Shown here: in pieces, positions 45,560-57,641 of the stretch
Layout: each line of letters opens with the position of its first letter
Position numbering within the stretch: position 1 is the stretch's first letter
DNA from: Metellina segmentata
Lineage: Eukaryota; Arthropoda; Arachnida; Araneae; Tetragnathidae
Direction: 5' to 3'
DNA length: 64,000 nt
Assembly (NCBI GenBank): GCA_947359465.1
Contig: OX375873.1
Location: 89,735,978 to 89,799,977 of the forward strand
Notes under the pieces: generated by a model
Told to the model about the DNA's origin: nothing
The model's database searches: none
What the model saw: only the letters and a program-made list of their open reading frames with translations
Position numbers and translations under genes: made by a program

Positions 45560-47803
45560 CGCTAGATCAATATGCATTTAGCTGTTTGATGAATGTTATG
45601 TTTTTAATTATTTTACCAACATTTAATTTTCCTTATTGTGGAAGGTAAACGAATATCAGAGAGATGATGTTCTGAAAACTGCAAGAACGCTATTTTGGAA
45701 TTCTTCCAAGAATGGAAAATGATTCCTAGTATTATTGGTATCATAATATGGAACACATACGTGTTAAGCCGATTTTACATAAATCTGTTTTCTCTAATTA
45801 TGTATTTAGACTTTTTTTTCTATACATTGTGCTCTTCGTATTATATGTTCAAACTGAAAATCACATTACTCACATGATGCGGAGTGAATCGTCTCGGTGT
45901 AGTATGGAAATTAACAGTTTCATGGGTTTAAACAAGAATTTTGCGAACAGCTAGTTTTAATGCTTACACTGAATAGATTTTCAAAATATTACTTAAATCC
46001 AACAATTTTTATCTGTGTGTTCGACATTTCACTTTTTCACAAGCCCTCGTGAATTATAAATATTTTATGAATGGCTGTACCATTCTAGATCTAGGGAATG
46101 TTAGCAAATCGAATGTTCTTCGAATCGGATAAATTGAATAGGATTTCCTTTAAATTAAAAAATTTCGTTATTATGCTTACAGTTACTGAATTCCACAATT
46201 GAAATAGGATAGAACACTTCAAATGGCAACTCGTTTCTGAAAGCAGAGGTCATTTTATTACATAGAACATTTTTGCAAAAGTGTTTTGCTGAAACTTCCA
46301 TGTCTAGTTGTCATAGAGTTACTGTATCTATTTTCTGTTCTATATCTATTTAATTAGTTATTTGCACAGAGAGAGAGAACCGTATATCTTAACCACCACG
46401 AATACAAGTTATTTCTAACATTTTGCCGACGACGAGAAACAAGACCAGGCTTCCTGATTATACATCGGACAGAATTTTAAAGTGTTTCCCAGTGAACATT
46501 CAATAAAACTCAAATTACATTCGAATGTTTAAGCAGGCGAGTGCATGAATTAAGAATCTATTTTGAGAATTTTTCTTATGGGTTTGGAAATGAGATTCCG
46601 CAGCTTTCAATTTGCATAGCATCAAATCATTTCCTTTTAAGCTAATTTTAGCCTCTTAGAGCTTTTATTTCAAAGGGGAACGAGCTAAACACGGTATGTG
46701 GAGCGTAAATAAAAGTGTTCGAATTTATTTTCTTGGTCATAAATCGTGTGTGTAACGTCTGTTCTATTGATATGCGAGGGTATTGCAATGCGAATGAGAT
46801 TTTCTCGCTGGATAACTTCAAATAAAAATCCATGATTTTCCTCAATATATGACTTTTTAAAACAACCCAATTTTGAGTTTAGAAGAGTGAAAAATGTCTT
46901 TTTTTCTGAACGAAAAACCTAACACTGAAAAAATACGTCTTCAAAGTGAGAAAATAATGAACTATACGTATTTCATATGCTTGTCTTAAGAACAAGATCA
47001 CTATACAAAAATAGACCAATGTGTTACTTCCAAAAAATTAACCGCTACTGTGTTACCCAGTTCCAAAACTGTTTTTATGTTAATGTTTGCTCTTGCAATG
47101 TGCATAATAAAAGAATTAAGTACAGAAAACTTCCCAAATTATTTTTGAAGCAAATGCAAAGGTAAACATTTTCTGTCTTTCATAAAAAAAGGAAATCCTT
47201 CACGTTTTCTGATATCTTAAAAAATTACCTTTAAAAGAATGTACAGTAAAAATTACCCCCCCCCCCCTTTCCGTTTAACGAATGTGCCAAACAGCTTAAA
47301 ATCTTTCAACACGCTCATTCAACATGGGTTTTGTCAACACCACAAGGCAATGAAAAATAATGATAAACAGGGCAACATTGATCAGCTCTTCCGTTCGATA
47401 ATTACATTTAACTGAGGACACGTTATAAATCAAGGGCAATTTGAGCCGTATTTTATGAACCATTGTATCTCGGCTCAATTTTCATTAATTATCTCGAAAC
47501 TGATACTTTGCTTTAAATAGATTATTTGATTAATTACTAACAGTGTAAACAGGAGTGTTGTGATGGGAAAGCCCGGAACTGACAATGGAAAGGCTTCTGC
47601 CTTGATCATCGAGTGACCTCAAAGCAGTCTCGATTGAAGGAATTTTAATTGTATGCACGACAGAGGCGCCACCTCCTTGGGACTTGGCTCCTGTGCACAC
47701 AATATTTTTTAATGGCTCCCTTAACGTGAAGGTTGAAAGTAAAAACACATTTACTAATAATATGAGTAGCTCCAGATAAATTTCCCTGCCTCAATAGATA
47801 ATA
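45560..47803. other. intergenic, nothing recognised
   Basis: 2.2 kb of AT-rich sequence. A C run lies at about 47256-47266. Short frames carry no recognised motif. Confidence 0.4.
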
Positions 47804-48534
47804 TCTCTCTATATTAAAAAAATGTTACCGCCGCCGCCGACGCCGCAGGATTGAAAACTGTGTTGTTTAGCTCGATTCTTAGACGGTTTCCCGAGAAAGT
47901 ACTGATCGGAAAAAATCAAAATTAACATGGTTTGTTCTTCATCGTATTCCCTGGACAATTATTAAGATTTTTTTCTGATGCGGCTATTAGTTTAGGGTTT
48001 ATTAAGTGTCAAAATTGAAGAAGCGAAATTTCTTCCGCGAGTGAGCAACACACATTCAAATTTTCAGTATTTAGCCGTGAGTTTTTTTTAAGAGTACCTC
48101 TCAACGTAAATTTTTGCAGCTCGTCGAGTTTTTTTTTTTAATTTCAATTTGGTTCTTGATAATATTTTTTTGAAATTCGGGAAAAATCGGGACATTTTTG
48201 TTACTTTTTTATAAAACTGCCGTATCTATATCTTATTACTATTAGTTTTTAATTTTAAAAATATCGCAGTATACCTCAGAATGTACTCTTTCTTACGGTA
48301 CTATTATTTTTGAAATCGGTTAATAATTAAATTGGATGCGATCAAAAGTTGGTCATACAAAATTCGGAATATTTGGATATTTTCGCTACTTCTTGTTACA
48401 ATCGTTATATCTACAGCAAAAATCATTATTTTTTAAATTTGAGAACATCACTGAATACATTACATTACACTCTTTCTTATGGTACAATTATGGGGGTTGG
48501 CGAGCTTAAGCGAGCAGGGGGCGGAGCCCCCTAA
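47804..48534 (+). mobile_element. non-autonomous Helitron, family 1, CTAA terminus
   Basis: The 5' end is TCTCTCTATATTAAAAAAAT, followed by a CCGCCGCCG-rich block and GGATTGAAAACTGTG. The 3' hairpin GGGGGTTGGCGAGC...GCGGAGCCCCCTAA is followed by T. It starts after A. Its whole interior matches the minus-strand copy at 62382-62939. Confidence 0.92.
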
Positions 48535-50104
48535 TGGTTGTTATATGAGGAAAGGGAACACCAACTCCTTGTCGATGTTCGATCCTTTTGGGTTATATAA
48601 TACTTCTATAGTGGGGATGGTCCCAAATATTTGGAAGACTGTCACACATATATAGGTAATATGAGTTGTGAAATGCTTAAACAAATTCAATTGCTTCAAA
48701 CCACACATGTATGTATCTACGTATGTGAAGCAACTGGAGTCTAACCTCCTCTGATAATTTTAGCATGTGGAAGTGATGCTAAAATGTTTGTTAATAGACT
48801 CTAGTTCCATGCGTGACTCACACTACAAGTGAGCTAAACTTGAATCTTAAAGCTGCCATAAAAAAATTATTATTACAATAAAATAAGATTTGCAACTTGT
48901 TTTACTTTAGTAAAGGTTTAATTTATACATATTAGCTACTAAATTTAATTTATCTTACTGGGTATTTTCTATACATGGGGAAAACTGAGCTGTGACCCAC
49001 ACTACATGAAAGGGAAGTGATACTTTGATTAAATACAAAAACTCCTGTTTCTTCCTCTGTTGATTATCAAAAAATTTTGTTTTAAAATTATTGTTACTTC
49101 CAATAATTGTACTTTAATAGCAGATTATTAATAGATTAATTAAATACATAATTAATTGAAACATGACATTTTGTTTGTGACTCACACTACATGGCAAATG
49201 TGACCCACACTACACTTCACAAAAACATTTTTATTGACAGTTGAAACACTAAGAAAACATACATTAGAAGCATTTTTCTTAATCTTGCATAGTAAAATAT
49301 AGAAAACATATCATCCCATGTTTAAGTCATTGAACTTAACATTTAAAAATGTATAGTGCATTGGTTCAGGGAGTCTATTTACTGAATGATCACTAAAATC
49401 CATTTCAGATATGTCCTCTGTTTTAGGCCAAGAAAATTTTAAAGTGTCCTTATCAAAGCTCAAAAATTTAATTGTGAGTGTGATTGATATGAACGCATTT
49501 TCTTCCATGTGGATATAAACTCTACTTTTGATTCCGGGTATAGCCAAATTCTAAAACATAAACTTTGTGTCCACTTTTGAATACAGAAGTTTGACCTATT
49601 AAGTACATAATTTTTTAGAAAAAATGAATGAAAATCTAACTTTAAAATTCTGTGTTGTGGTGTACTTTGGCATGGAATTAGCCAATAATGTTTAGTAACG
49701 TATTGCTATTCCTGCGATAAAGTTGATCCCTGTCTGATGTCGTAGACACTTTAAATCGATTCATTCTCTGTCGATTCAGAGATCGGATATGTAAATGGAA
49801 TTTATGTACCTATTTATAATGATAGATGCTGTTTCTTGTGGGTACAGCTTACAACATACAAAATATTATAAATTGAAACTAGAGAAACAAATATTAGTGT
49901 TACTGATTTTGACAGTCTAGTAATGGAAACCTGACAAAATTTTAATAAAAAATGAATTATAACGTATACTTACCCGTTTTATTTTAACTTTAATTGTATT
50001 ATTGTGAATTTATTATTATCTCTCTTTATAATTCTTATTTTTTAAAAACTTTATTGTTGCTCTACACTCTTCAAAGTAAGACGTACCGTTTTATTTAACC
50101 CTCC
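48535..50104. other. intergenic with a repeated GTGACYCACACTACATG motif
   Basis: No gene recognised. Four copies of GTGAC(T/C)CACACTAC occur at 48813, 48992, 49177 and 49200. Confidence 0.45.
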
Positions 50105-50107
50105 TTA

Positions 50108-50783
50108 GGCCCGGTGCACACATCCAGTTTTTCAACGTGCGTCACTGCTGCCGCAATGCAAGTGCGGTCTTAGATACTTTAGATCTAATGGAGTAGTGCA
50201 CACATGCCTCCGGCGCCGCTGCGGCGACACACGTCCAGCTTGCGTGCAATTTGTACCACAGTTCCCCACGGCGGCACAACTCGCTGCAAACGCTTCTCCG
50301 TTCTGAAGTACCTTGTTTTCATATATAAATGGAATATCATTTTTTTTTCCGAATGGCGGGCACATTTTGACCTAAGTCATTGGCCACTACAAGGCCGGAA
50401 GTGATGGATACTTGTGAAGGAGCACCCAGTGGGAGGACCATCATTGCCCCTAACAATTTATACTTTCGTAATTTTGAACCATGTTCAGATGACGAAGCAA
50501 CATCTGAGCTGGTATACGCTTACAAACATCCATGCCCGAACCCGGATTCGAACCGGGACCTTCCGAATGGAATATAAATAATTATTAATAAATAGTTGTA
50601 TCCAGTAACGTCTGTTTTGTTACAAAATATAATTTTTTTTACAGCAAATAAGCGAAATAAACACGTTTTCTTCGATAGAATATTTATCACAAATGGCGCG
50701 AAATGAGAACTTATGTGTGCATACTTGGACTTCGATGCCTCAGCTGCGCCGCACGTTGAAAAACTGGATGTGTTTACCGGGAC
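50108..50783. mobile_element. Harbinger-type MITE, copy 1, with a SINE inside
   Basis: The left end is GGCCCGGTGCACACATCCAG and, read inward from the right, GTCCCGGTAAACACATCCAG, both continuing TTTTTCAACGTGCG. TTA flanks it (50105-50107 and 50784-50786). A 5'-truncated SINE occupies 50338-50565. Confidence 0.88.
50338..50565 (-). repeat. 5'-truncated tRNA-derived SINE (tail B type)
   Basis: The target duplication AATGGAATAT lies at 50328-50337 and 50566-50575. On the minus strand it starts inside the head (CGGAAGGTCCCGGTTCGAAT) and ends GTGCCCGCCATTCGG plus an A run. It matches the second half of the dimer at 32175-32729. Confidence 0.88.
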
Positions 50784-50871
50784 TTATGGTTGTTTCGTCA
50801 AGGTGCTGACTATATCGTGAAGGGCGAGATATTTCGTCATTGGAATTAAATTAACCAAACTTGATCTCTTA

Positions 50872-51325
50872 GGCCCGGTGCACACATCCTGTTTTTCAAC
50901 GTGCGGCGCCGCTGCCGCAAAGCAAGTGCGGTATGAGATGCATTAGATCCAATGGAGTAGTGCACACATGCCTCCGCAGCCGCTGCGGCGACACACGTCC
51001 AGCTTGCGTGCAATTTGTACCACAGTTCCCCACGGCGCCGTAGCTCGCCTCACATGCTTCTCCGGTCTGAAGTACATTTTTTTCATAAATAAATGGAATA
51101 TAAATAATAGTTAATAAATGGTTGTATCCAGAAACGTCTATTTTGTGTTTCAAAATATACTTTTTTACATCAAGTAAGCGAAATAAACACGTTTTCTTCG
51201 ATAGAATATTTACAGCAAATGGCACGAAATAAGTACTTGTGTCATTTCACGGTCATGTGTGCATAGTTGGGCTTCGGTAACACAGCTGCGCCACACGTTG
51301 AAAAATCGGATGTGTGCACCCGGCC
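50872..51325. mobile_element. Harbinger-type MITE, copy 2
   Basis: It starts GGCCCGGTGCACACATCCTG after TTA (50869-50871) and ends with the complementary TCGGATGTGTGCACCCGGCC before CTA. Same family as copy 1. Confidence 0.85.
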
Positions 51326-51328
51326 CTA

Positions 51329-51502
51329 GGCCCGGTGCTCACGGTTTTTCAACGCGTAGCGCCGCTGCTGCTACGCAAGTGTGGTCTGAGAAACATTAGA
51401 TCCAATGGAGCAGTGCACACATGCCTCCGGCGATGCTGCGGTGCCGCACGTCCGACTTGCGTGCAATTTGTGGAAAATGGAATTGGATGTGTGCATCGGG
51501 CC
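51329..51502. mobile_element. Harbinger-type MITE, copy 3 (short)
   Basis: It starts GGCCCGGTGCTCACGG three bases after copy 2 and ends TTGGATGTGTGCATCGGGCC before TTA (51503-51505). About 174 bp. Confidence 0.82.
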
Positions 51503-51505
51503 TTA

Positions 51506-51835
51506 GGCCTGATGCACACATCCGATTTTTCAACGTGCGGCGCCATTTGTGATAAATATTCTATCGAAGAAAACGCGTTTATTTCTTTTACTTGGTGTAA
51601 AAAAGTATATTTTGGAACAAAATAGACGTTTCTTGAAACAACCATTTATTAATTATTATTTATATTCCATTTATTTATGAAAAAAATGTACTTCAGACCG
51701 GAGAAGCATGTGAGGCGAGCTGTCGCGCCGTGGGGAACTGTTGTACAAATAGCACGCAAGTTGGATGTGCAGCGGCGCCGGAGGCATGTGTGCAGCGGCG
51801 CCGCACTTTAAGAAACCGGATGTGTGCACCGTGCC
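51506..51835. mobile_element. Harbinger-type MITE, copy 4
   Basis: It starts GGCCTGATGCACACATCCGA directly after the TTA that ends copy 3 and finishes CCGGATGTGTGCACCGTGCC before TAA. Its interior is inverted relative to copies 1 and 2 (TTCTATCGAAGAAAACGCG against CGCG/ACGTTTTCTTCGATAGAA). Confidence 0.82.
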
Positions 51836-51838
51836 TAA

Positions 51839-54800
51839 TCTTCAAGAAATCGGAAGAAAAGGTAACCAATTACAATTTCTCAAGAAAGGTTAGTCGATTT
51901 AACAGCTTTTTTTTTAAACACTGTAACGGAAACCTATGTCCAAATTTCAAAATACTTTAAATATATTGGATTAGTTATTAGTCTCGGTTCAAAGGGTTTT
52001 GTGCTACTTCTTTTAATAAAAAGAAATTCTACGACCACGTGTGTTAAAACAAGGGCGTTTCATGTTTGTTTTGAGTATGTTTCATTCAGATGTTTAAGCA
52101 TGAAACTTGTCAGTAAAATAACATATGCACAAAACGAAAATACATTTTATAAAACAACATGCAATTAAGATAAAATGAATGAAATTTTTGTTTTACTCGC
52201 ACTAACACACACTAACAGATAGAAAATGGTAAGACGCTGTGAACTTCAGTTACTAATTGAATGTGCGAGTGAAAATTTATTATCTATTATTATTTTTTTA
52301 TTTTAATGGATATTTTTATTAATAATCTATTATTTGAGTTTTATTTGTCCCCGCACTTTGAAAAGAAAGGCAAAGTAATTCAGTTTGTAAGGATCTATTT
52401 TTTGGTCAGGTAACCCTAATAAGGGTCCATCTTTATTTTAATTTGTAAGCAAATTATTTCCATTGCAAACTCTTAATTTTTTTTATTCTTTACCAAAACT
52501 TAACAACAGATACTAAATTTTAAATAATTTGTTTTAACCGTTTCTGGATGATAAGTATATACCTACATGTGTAACCTTTTTACGAAAAAACTTCCAAACA
52601 CTTAAAGTAAAGTAGCGAATTCTGGTAGAAAAAAATAATTATTATTATTTCTGAGGTAGGAAATTTGATACATTTATAAAACTTCAGGACATTTATCCAA
52701 TTGCGACAGCAGGTTTACGAAACTGCTCAAAATATTTATATTTAATAGAAGAATGGAAGGATTGGGTATTAGAGAAACTCCCATCACAATACATGCATGG
52801 AGGGTACTGAACTTTTATAATTTCAAATATTTCTGGTGTTATTTTTCTGTCAGAAGTCATCTCAGAAAGAATCTTGCTTCTTGTATGCAGGAAGAAACAA
52901 ATTACAGCTTTTTTCAAAGCAGTATTTTAATGACCCGATATGCTAATTTGAAATATTGGGAAGACATTTTTTCTGTGGAATCCACAAAAAGAAAACAAAA
53001 CAAAAAGGCATGGAACGGAAACTTAATTTGAATTTGTATTGAGAAGGATCGCTATGTGTACCTTTTGCGTCTTAATTAAAAAAAATAGAAATATATCGTT
53101 TGCGCTTTTAATAAATGGAATTAGAACCGAAAAAATAAAGCAATCTTTTACCAAAACGTGTGCTTTCTTATTTGAACCATAAGATTTATTTCAGTGTTTT
53201 TAGTTATCTACTTTTTGAAAGAAATGATATCTTTGTGGCTGTAATAGCTTTTCTTCCAAATGGTGCACATTCCATAAGATTTTTCTCACAAGGGGATTTT
53301 ATTTCTACTCGATGTGATTTTTGATTTTTTTCCCCGGGTTAAAACGATGAGAAAGGGATATTACTTTCATTTCCGATACTCCATACAAGTTTTTTTCCCG
53401 AAAAAATGTCTTGTTGCTGTCAATATTAATCAAATATTTTCGAAAAAGGAAACACTTTGGTGTTCTCTGCGATTCATTATGCGCTGAGTGACGAATATGT
53501 AATCAGGTTTCTCATTACATTTCGTTCTTCTGATGAATTATTAATGAGCCGTGAAGCTTTTTTTGCGAAACTTTTGCGACGCATCTGAGAGGGTCGCGAA
53601 GAGTTGCTTCGGAGATCAGTGAGAATTATCGTCAGGCCCAGATAGCCTGAGGATGCTTGTTTTCTCTCTTCTTTTTCACCACTAACTGACACATCAGCAA
53701 TCAACGTCAATTATAGGTTGAAGTCGACATCTGAAGGTAACTTTTTCTTTTGCATGAACTATATTTCCGTACTTTTTTGTTTTCTGTTGAGGGTGTTTCT
53801 GCTTTGGACCCACGTCGTTTTGTTTTCGGCAGAACACAAACGTCTATTCTTACACGTTGGTTTTGACCTTGAACACATGCTTTTGTTGGTCTCACGTGGT
53901 CGTTAAATGGATATTTTCTTTATTAGCTCTTATCTCATTTGTGACTCCATATTTTGCATTTGTATGACGAAATTCCGATGTTGCAGAGTAGGGAATGAGT
54001 AAACACGAAAAATCGACTTCACAAGAAAGTGTTCGATTTGTTGGTCGTGATGGAGAACTTAAGATTTCTAACAAAACGAATATTCATTGTTTCGTTTGTT
54101 TGTTTAATGTATTTTTGACGAAGAGAAAACACTTTTGCTAGACAAATTCTTGTTTTTTTAACCTATCGTAAAGAAATAAATTCTTCACAATCTAAACTTG
54201 AAATTTACGCGAGGTGTTTTTCTCTTTATTTAAAATTGCAAAGAAACCAATAAATATCAACAAATTACTTTAATAAGAACACATTCGATTTTTTCCTCTT
54301 TTTTTCTCAAAAATTTCTATTTGCTTCTGAACAAATGAAACATTTGTGAGCGAAACAATTTTGAATCAATTCTTCTATCTTTTAATGGATTTTAAATTCC
54401 GGTCATTTGTAATATGTGGATCACATGACTTAGAATCAAAACACACACAACAATGGAACAAAAAAGAGAGAATAAAAAGAAGAATTTTGTGCATTTATTT
54501 GTGTTATTTCATTTCTCAAAACATTCTTTCTCTGTTGTTTCATGATTTTAAAATATGGTTTTGCTCAAAAAAATAAACATTTTGCAACAAATGTCAACGG
54601 TTCCCTTGTATTTTCAATAATGTTTTAAATTTTAACACAAATCCAACTTTTGTATTTTGTTATAAAAATACGGTTGAAATCTGATCATCATTAATAAGGA
54701 GCATGTGTCGACAACCTCTCTTCGAGAGAGATCTTTTTTTTTATAAACAAATTATAAGAGAACATTCTTTTTCTTGTGTGATTTCCGAGGTACAAATTGT

Positions 54801-56555
54801 TTGCCAATAATGTATTTTATTTTATCTTCACTTTAATAAAGGATATTAAGTTTCTGAGATAATTTTTTTCCGCAAACAATTTCTGAGGGATAATAAAGAT
54901 TGAATTCGGAAACAGTAACTCGTTTGTTGTTCCAACAAAACGAACATTGAGGAGCCATTAAATACGTTATCGTTCGATGGTATCATGTTCAAGAGGGCCC
55001 CGGCGCCCGAAAATATCAGCCTTCCACACGCGCCCTTCTTACGAACTCAGAAATTGAACCAATTGGACTTCGACACCGTGGTGACGTCATTAGGCCCATC
55101 ATGCAACTCCAGAAACGCCGAAAATTCAAACAATCGTGCCTCGGAGATAGCTGAGGAATATTCGACCGATGGGGTCAGCTTACTTTTGATTTATAGACCG
55201 TGTAATTTTTCGTTGTAACTAATCCTCCATATTGTTTCAACTAATTATTGGAGTGGCATGAAATATGTTTCTACAAGATGAGATATCTTGATTGATTTCC
55301 GTTTCGGTTTGTTTATTTTCAACATATGGTGAGTACTCTACATTTTGTGTGTTCTTTCTGTTCAAGTTTTCGAAAAATGAAAGATAATTTGTTTTGTTTC
55401 ACTCTGTTTAAATTGTACTGTATGTCAAGTTCTTTTTTGTATTATTCAGTTGTCGTATGTTGGTGTGTATCCAATTATTCGTAGTTTTTCTCAGTTTAAT
55501 ATTTAGTTTCTACTGCATGGAAGTATATTACATTTCTGTATAATATAAATAAAAATCGCCTTGGGTTTTGTTATAAATTTTAAATGTAAATTTCTCCTTG
55601 CTTCTCTTGAATTTAGTTTTAGATTCATGCAATGTTATGCTTCGATTGTTTGAAACAGAACTTCTTTTACGGTTTAGAAAATGTTTTCTTCAAGTGAATA
55701 AATTATTTTGTCACTGAAGTTATTTGGGATGAAATATTTTAGTTCTCCGTAGGAGAAACTGAAGTAAATAGCAACATGTAAATTATAACTGGAGAAGTTG
55801 CTTTAGTGATAGGTGCAATAATAACGCCACACTGATACAATAGTTTCTCCATTTGTTCTCCCTGTTTTGATTTGTATTATCATTTGTAACAAATAGATTT
55901 TAGAAAGAAATTTCCCAGCTAAACTAAAAAATAAACGTTCTTAAACATTACTCCAAAGAAAAATAAATAATTGCTAAAGACAAAATCCTTTGAAGATAAC
56001 CCTCATTTATGATTGGATGTTATCGTACTCTAAGCGGATTATAAATTATATTAACATTCTGATAGAGTGTAACTAATATCAAGGTGTCAAAATGAGGCAT
56101 TGCGTCATCTAAAAATTTTAATGCATCAAAACAGAGTTGGACTGATTTCTCTAACTCTACACCGTTTGACCAATTCGGTCCAAATTTACGCTCAACTCTT
56201 CGGAACCCTTCGGAAAATATAGGTTTATGAATTGTGGGTAAATTTAATGACTGTTACCAATGTTAACCTGCCTGTTGATAAACAAGTTTACCCCTAAAAA
56301 AAAAGAATACTGAATAAATAAGATGCACGTTTTCCAACAATGCAACAGTTGTGGATCGAAAAATACCAGCGATAGTTTAAAAGGTTAAAAATATTTTTTG
56401 CCTTACCCCCTCGCACACACGACTAATCACAATACTAAAGTTTTGTTTTTAGATTCAATTAATCCCCTAAAAATACGTACTAAAGCTTCTTGTTTGAGAT
56501 TACTTAACTGTCCTTATTAGAAATATTTTTATATGAAATCATAGTTTCTACAGTT
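51839..56555. other. long intergenic stretch, no gene called
   Basis: 4.7 kb without recognised elements. An open frame at 52693-52917 (minus, with PPCMYCDGSFSNTQSF) and one at 54985-55218 (plus, in a GC-richer patch 54960-55200) are the only candidates for unrecognised exons. Neither shows a family motif or clear splice support. Confidence 0.4.
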
Positions 56556-56760
56556 GACGCCACGGCTCAGTGGGTTTGCCTACTGCGCTAACAACACGAG
56601 AGTTGTGACGGCGCAGGTTTGATTCCTCCCTGGTTGTATTTCTCTCTTGTGTCATTAATACTTTCCTGGTTGTAAGTTCATACTTTATGTTTTCTATCTT
56701 GAGTTGGGCTCAGCTTGGCGATTTGTGGACCCCCTTTCTCCACAAAAAACACAACCAACC
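56556..56760 (+). repeat. tRNA-derived SINE, second type
   Basis: The head CCACGGCTCAGTGGGTTTGC (A box) and GGTTTGATTCC (B box, 56615-56625) is followed by a body unlike the other SINEs, ending near CCACAAAAAACACAACCA. Confidence 0.75.
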
Positions 56761-56871
56761 AAGTTTAGTTTCTTCAAGCATTTTGTTTCAAATGGAATAA
56801 CATACGATATAAAAATAAATTTATGAAATTTATAAATTTACAATCAATCATTAAATGCGGAAAAAAAATCA

Positions 56872-57168
56872 CTAAGACAAATTTGACCTAAAGTCTCTTG
56901 CTTTCGAATAACGGTTAAAAACAAATTTGCCCGACACAGCAGGGCTGATAAGAAGATGGTCAGCATCCATAATCACAACGCCCGGTTGCATAAAGGACTC
57001 AAGGGGCTGACCAGAATTCCAATGCGTTTCAAGTGGGCTACCAAAGCAATCATATCCATTATTCATCCTGAAAGCATCAACGGCCTTTGCTCTTCTAAGA
57101 TTGACAGGAAGACCAACAAAAACTCCTAACCAACATTTTGTTTTAATACGTTCGTTGAGGTGGATTTT
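56872..57168 (-). CDS. unidentified open frame, about 98 codons
   Basis: An open frame on the minus strand from just after a TAA to the stop at 56872. The first Met is at 57066, but the frame is open 34 codons further upstream with balanced composition, so it is probably a fragment of a longer coding region. Visible segments are KTKCWLGVFVGLPVNLRRAK, AVDAFRMNNGYDCFGSPLET and VVIMDADHLLISPAVSGKFV. There is no signal peptide, membrane span or motif I can name. The composition is less AT-rich than its surroundings, which suggests real coding origin. It ends next to a SINE and begins 22 bp from a Helitron 3' terminus. It could be a captured host exon or an old viral insertion, and I cannot tell which. 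Confidence 0.35.
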   Translation of the reverse strand, partial: KIHLNERIKTKCWLGVFVGLPVNLRRAKAVDAFRMNNGYDCFGSPLETHWNSGQPLESFMQPGVVIMDADHLLISPAVSGKFVFNRYSKARDFRSNLS

Positions 57169-57641
57169 TTAAGGTCTTTTTATTTTTTACTAGCCACTGC
57201 GTGGCTATCGCAAACCAACACCATGGGCAACGCCGAGATGTAAGATATTAATCTGGTGTAAAATGTTCCTCAGATTTCAGACCCGTTGATATTTTTAATC
57301 TATCTTTGACGATTCCGATTTTACGAAAACGAACTTTTCTATTCCAGTCAAAATGTTTTACTTTTTAAGCTCTCATTCCTTCAAATAAAATAGGGCAGAA
57401 ATGTAATCTGTTTCTTTTTTTTTAACTCGAAGGGCAGAAGATGCAATCTGTTTATTTTTGGAAAGATAAAGTTCATGGTAACGTCCCAATCTCTCTTGCG
57501 AAAATATTTAAAAGATATATTCAATTTAAGAATTATTTATTTAAAGAAAATCATATTTATTTAAAGAAAATCATGTGAAGTGAAATTTTCTGCAGAATTC
57601 AAATCCGTTAAAATTTTTACTCTTTCTTTAACGGTCTAGGA

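Noticed and set aside
51314..51645. Overlapping 98-109 codon frames on both strands
   Set aside because: They lie entirely within GC-rich Harbinger MITEs and follow the inverted repeats.
56872..57168. Assignment to a specific viral or host protein
   Set aside because: No motif could be recognised with confidence, so it is left unidentified.
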